Shown: one piece after another, positions 50,112-53,311 of the stretch
How positions within the stretch are numbered: position 1 is the stretch's first letter
Layout of the letters: every line of letters begins with the position of its first letter
DNA from: DASXMR01 sp036495525
GTDB taxonomy: Bacteria > Actinomycetota > Actinomycetes > Streptosporangiales > Streptosporangiaceae
NCBI GenBank assembly: GCA_036495525.1
Contig: DASXMR010000143.1
Location: 1-53,311, forward strand
DNA length: 53,311 nt
Direction: 5' to 3'
Notes under the pieces: generated by a model
The model's input: the letters and a program-made list of their open reading frames with translations, nothing else
Database searches by the model: none
Told to the model about the DNA's origin: nothing
Position numbers and translations under genes: made by a program

Positions 50112-53100
50112 ATGCGGATCGCGCTGACCGCGCTGACTCCGGCCGGGCCGCGGGATGTGGTCGTCACCGGTGACGACAGCGCGACTGTCCGCGAGGTAGC
50201 CGCCGGGCTGCGCGCTGCACAGTGGCCTAACGGCCGGATGGCCGAGGTGATCCGGCTGCCGGCTGGGGGCGACCGGCGGGCAGCAGCGGCGGCTGCCGGA
50301 ACCGCCTGGGTGGACGGCCGTGCACTCGACCCGGACTCCCCGGCGGCCGCCGGGCTGCGGGACGGGGCCATCGTGGCGGTGGATTCCTGGTCGGCGCCGG
50401 CCACCGCCCTGGCCGAGCCGGCCGGCGTGGTCGAGGTGCGCACGGTCGGCGGGCCGGCCGCCGGGCGGGTGCACCGGCTGGGCTTCGGCGCCGCGATCAT
50501 CGGCGCCGCTCCTGACTGTCACGTGCAGCTCGGCGGGGCTCGCCAACCCGACCGGGCCGCGCGCGTCGTGGTCGAGCGCGGGGCCGGCGCGCTGATCGTC
50601 ACGGTTGAGCCGCTGCCTGGTGCCGGGTCGGTCGCGCCGGTGCTCGACAGCGAGCCGCTCACCGGGCAGCAGCCGTGGTCGCCGGGCGGGCTGCTGACAA
50701 TCGGCAGCAGCGTGCTCACGCTCGCGCAGCCGGAGCCGCCCGACGCGCACCTGTCGCCGGGCGACGATGGCGGGCTCGCGTTCAACCGGCCGCCGCGGCT
50801 GCTGCCGCCGGATCTGCGGCGCCGGATCGAGGTGCCGGCCGAGCCGCGCCGGGCCGAGAAGGTCAGGCTGCAGCTGATTTCCGCGGTGATCCCGCTGCTG
50901 CTCGGCGCCGTCATGATCAAGGTGCTGCACTCGGCGGTCTACGCGCTGTTCATGCTCATGAGCCCGGTGATGGTGGTCGGCCAGTGGATGAGCGACCGGC
51001 GGCACGGGCGGACCTCGCACCAGAAGGCGATGCGCGAGTACCGGCGCCGGATGGCAGAGCTGGACGGCGTTATCGCGGCCCAGGCCGTCGCCGACCAGGT
51101 GGCCCGCAGGGAGGCTTCGCCTGACCCGGCGGAGGTCCTGCTCACCGCCACCGGGCCGCGGCGGCGGCTGTGGGAGCGCCGGGCGGACGACCCAGACGCG
51201 CTCGAGCTGCGGATCGGACTGGCCGATCAGCCGGCCATGGTCGAGCTGGTGCCCGAGGCGGACGGCACCAAGCGGTCGGCGCTGCCGGCCCCGCCGCTGG
51301 CCAGGGACGTGCCCGTGACGCTGCCGCTGGCGTCGCTCGGGGTGATCGGCCTGGCCGGGCCGCTGCCCGCGTCCCGAGGTCTTGCCCGCTGGCTCGTCGC
51401 CCAGGCAGCAGTCCTGCACAGCCCGCGTGACCTGCAGATCGTCGTGCTCAGCACCGACCCGCAGGCCGGCCAGGAGTGGAACTGGGTGCGCTGGCTGCCG
51501 CACGCGGCGCCCCGCGGCTCGGCGGCCTGCATCGCCGAGGTCGGCACCGACCCGGAGTCCGCCGCGCGCCGGGTCGCCGAGCTGGCCGCCGAGGCTGGCG
51601 AGCGGCTCAGCCGGGCCGGCGGATCGACCGGACTGCTGGCCAGCTATGGCTCCGCCGGCCCGACCGCCGATCCGGGCCTCGGCCCGCGCATCCTCATCGT
51701 CCTGGACGGTGCCAGGCTGCTGCGCCGGCTGCCCGGCATGCCGCAGGTGCTGTCCGCGGCGAGGGCCGCCGGAATGCAGGCCATCTGCCTCGACGAGTCA
51801 CGCCGGCTGCTGCCGGAAGAGTGCGCCGCGGTGATCTCCTGGGACGACGACGTGCCACCAGCCGTCACGGTGCAAGGCGGCGGCCTCGACCAGGTCGGCC
51901 GAGTACTCGCCGACCAGGTCGGCACCGACTGGGCCGATCGGGTGGCCCGCTCCCTGGCACCGGTCAGGGACGTCAGCCGGGAGGACGCCGACTCTGCGCT
52001 GCCGGCCTCAGCGCGGCTGCTCGACCTGCTGCGGATGCCGAACCCCGGCGCCGACGACATCTGTGCCGGCTGGCAGCAGGCCGGCCGCAGCACCGGCGCG
52101 GTGGTCGGCGTCGGCGCGGACGGCCCGTTCCGGCTCGACCTCGCGGCCGACGGCCCGCACGGGCTGATCGCCGGTACCACTGGGTCCGGCAAGTCAGAGC
52201 TGCTGCAGACGATCATCGCGTCGCTCGCGGTCGCCAACCGGCCCGACTCGATGACGTTCGTGCTGATCGACTACAAGGGCGGCAGCGCGTTCAAAGACTG
52301 CGCCAGGCTGCCGCACACCGTTGGCATGGTCACCGACCTGGACGGGCACCTGACCGAGCGGGCGCTCGCCTCGCTCGGCGCTGAGCTGCGGCGCCGCGAG
52401 GAGATCCTGCGTGATGCGGGCGCCAAGGACATCGAGGACTACTGGGACGCCAGGCGGCTCAGCCCGCAGCTGCCGCCGATGCCCCGGCTGGTGCTGGTCA
52501 TCGATGAGTTCGCCTCGCTGGTCGCGGAGCTGCCCGAATTCGTCAGCGGCCTGGTCGGCATCGCCCAGCGCGGCCGCTCGCTCGGCGTGCACCTGCTGCT
52601 GGCCACGCAGCGCCCGGCAGGCGTGGTCAGCGCCGACATCCGCGCCAACACCAACCTGCGGATCGCGCTGCGGGTCACCGACGGCGAGGAATCAGCGGAC
52701 GTCATCGACACCAGGGACGCTGCGTTCATCTCCCGCAGCACGCCGGGGCGCTGTTATGTCCGGTCCGGGGTCGGCTCGCCAGCCGCGGTGCAGTCCGCGC
52801 GCATCGGCGGGCGCCGGCCCGGCACCGGCCCGGCTGGTGCCGCCGCCAGGGTCATCCCGGTGCCGTGGGCCGACCTGGGCCGCCCGCTGCCCGCCGGGCC
52901 TGCGGCGCGCGCTGACGAGGACCTGGTCACCGACCTGTCGGTGCTGGTCGACACCATCGCCGGGGCCGCGGTCAGGCTCGGCATCCCGGCCCAGCGCAGC
53001 CCGTGGCTCGCGCCGCTACCAGAAGTCGTCACGCTCGGCGACCTGCCGCAGGACGAGGCGGCCGGCCCGGGCCAGGACATCGGTCCCGTGGCCTTGCCCT

Positions 53101-53311
53101 ACGGGCTGGTCGACGTGCCGTCCCGGCAGGCTCGTGAGCCGCTGCTGCTCGACCTGGCGCACGGCGGTCACCTGGTCATCGCCGGAGCTGCCAGGACCGG
53201 CCGGTCCACGGCGCTGCGCAGCATCGCCGGCTCGGTCGCCGCTGGCACCTCGCCGGCCGATGTGCACCTGTACGCGATCGACTGCGCGGCCGGCGCGATG
53301 CTGCCGCTGGC
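50112..53311 (+). CDS. EccC/FtsK-type ATPase of a type VII-like secretion system (3' end outside window)
   Basis: At least 1066 codons, open at the window's right edge. The N-terminus (about 1-95 ubiquitin-like, 97-215 FHA-like, with VEVRTVGGPAAGRVHRLG and LTIGSSVLTL) is followed by two membrane helices (about 255-300: AVIPLLLGAVMI and ALFMLMSPVMVVG). The first FtsK/SpoIIIE ATPase has Walker A GTTGSGKSE at 688-696 and Walker B LVLVIDEFASL, with LLLATQRPAG after it. A second P-loop, GAARTGRSTA near 1025, is of the weak type seen in EccC domains 2-3. EccC powers export of WXG100 proteins. GGAGG lies 11 bases before the ATG; the previous gene ends seven bases upstream. Confidence 0.88.
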   Translation, partial: MRIALTALTPAGPRDVVVTGDDSATVREVAAGLRAAQWPNGRMAEVIRLPAGGDRRAAAAAAGTAWVDGRALDPDSPAAAGLRDGAIVAVDSWSAPATALAEPAGVVEVRTVGGPAAGRVHRLGFGAAIIGAAPDCHVQLGGARQPDRAARVVVERGAGALIVTVEPLPGAGSVAPVLDSEPLTGQQPWSPGGLLTIGSSVLTLAQPEPPDAHLSPGDDGGLAFNRPPRLLPPDLRRRIEVPAEPRRAEKVRLQLISAVIPLLLGAVMIKVLHSAVYALFMLMSPVMVVGQWMSDRRHGRTSHQKAMREYRRRMAELDGVIAAQAVADQVARREASPDPAEVLLTATGPRRRLWERRADDPDALELRIGLADQPAMVELVPEADGTKRSALPAPPLARDVPVTLPLASLGVIGLAGPLPASRGLARWLVAQAAVLHSPRDLQIVVLSTDPQAGQEWNWVRWLPHAAPRGSAACIAEVGTDPESAARRVAELAAEAGERLSRAGGSTGLLASYGSAGPTADPGLGPRILIVLDGARLLRRLPGMPQVLSAARAAGMQAICLDESRRLLPEECAAVISWDDDVPPAVTVQGGGLDQVGRVLADQVGTDWADRVARSLAPVRDVSREDADSALPASARLLDLLRMPNPGADDICAGWQQAGRSTGAVVGVGADGPFRLDLAADGPHGLIAGTTGSGKSELLQTIIASLAVANRPDSMTFVLIDYKGGSAFKDCARLPHTVGMVTDLDGHLTERALASLGAELRRREEILRDAGAKDIEDYWDARRLSPQLPPMPRLVLVIDEFASLVAELPEFVSGLVGIAQRGRSLGVHLLLATQRPAGVVSADIRANTNLRIALRVTDGEESADVIDTRDAAFISRSTPGRCYVRSGVGSPAAVQSARIGGRRPGTGPAGAAARVIPVPWADLGRPLPAGPAARADEDLVTDLSVLVDTIAGAAVRLGIPAQRSPWLAPLPEVVTLGDLPQDEAAGPGQDIGPVALPYGLVDVPSRQAREPLLLDLAHGGHLVIAGAARTGRSTALRSIAGSVAAGTSPADVHLYAIDCAAGAMLPL

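Noticed and set aside
1..53311. CRISPR arrays, insertion sequences, integrases, phage or plasmid genes
   Set aside because: No regularly spaced direct repeats, transposase motifs or integrase signatures were seen on either strand.

Overview
The window comes from a high-GC actinomycete chromosome. The evidence is the very GC-rich third codon positions, many GTG/TTG starts, short promoters of the TTGnnn-N17-TAnnnT type with apparently leaderless transcripts, actinobacterial families (DUF3097, DUF5709, BTAD and LAL regulators, FHA/EccC-type FtsK ATPase), and the order tRNA-Met, rpmG, hadA-like, hadB-like, murB. It is not a phage, plasmid or transposon region. I see no insertion sequence, integrase, CRISPR array or rRNA. 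The lineage within Actinomycetes cannot be fixed from sequence reading alone; nothing suggests a mycolate-specific organism.

Layout. 1-12.7 kb: 5' end of a Tet(M)/OtrA-like ribosomal-protection GTPase, a CYTH-CHAD protein, a universal stress protein, a DinB-like protein, a secreted GH3 enzyme, a FUSC-type membrane protein with an acidic DUF5709 protein, DUF3097, a membrane-anchored PF03640-repeat protein, an NRDE/TANGO2 protein, a zinc alcohol dehydrogenase and an AcuC deacetylase. 12.8-19.9 kb: a broken gene (in-frame TGA plus frameshift), then a coherent catabolic locus made of a HutC-type GntR regulator, an APC permease, a choline-kinase-like protein and an FAD/GcvT-type dimethylglycine or sarcosine dehydrogenase. 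A GTCTAGAC operator candidate sits on the divergent promoter. 20-24.9 kb: a tightly packed set (DUF2334 deacetylase-like protein, 38-aa membrane peptide, GT2 synthase, lamin-G/DUF1080-like lipoprotein, UDP-GlcNAc 2-epimerase) that looks like an extracellular polysaccharide operon. 25-29.6 kb: a 1152-aa BTAD-AAA regulator, a strong dyad operator and a methyltransferase.

29.6-35 kb: a glutamyl-tRNA synthetase of unusual length, OsmC, an unknown membrane protein, a small Tat-signal protein with DUF4331, and a short unknown protein. 35.1-37.7 kb: housekeeping block (tRNA-Met between two strong hairpins, rpmG, MaoC dehydratases, murB). 37.9-42.8 kb: a LAL-type LuxR regulator and two coupled alpha/beta hydrolases. 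42.8-47.3 kb: adenosine deaminase, an AlkA-type glycosylase, and RecQ translationally coupled to a type IB topoisomerase. 47.4-53.3 kb: a prepilin peptidase, an exported lipoprotein, a secreted protein and the first 1066 codons of an EccC/FtsK-type ATPase of a type VII-like secretion system that continues past the window.

The parts most worth following are the polysaccharide operon, the methyl-amine locus with its predicted operator, the RecQ-topoisomerase IB pair, the dyad operator before the methyltransferase, the two exported proteins next to the EccC-like ATPase, and a window-wide preference for the word GCCAGG/CCTGGC.
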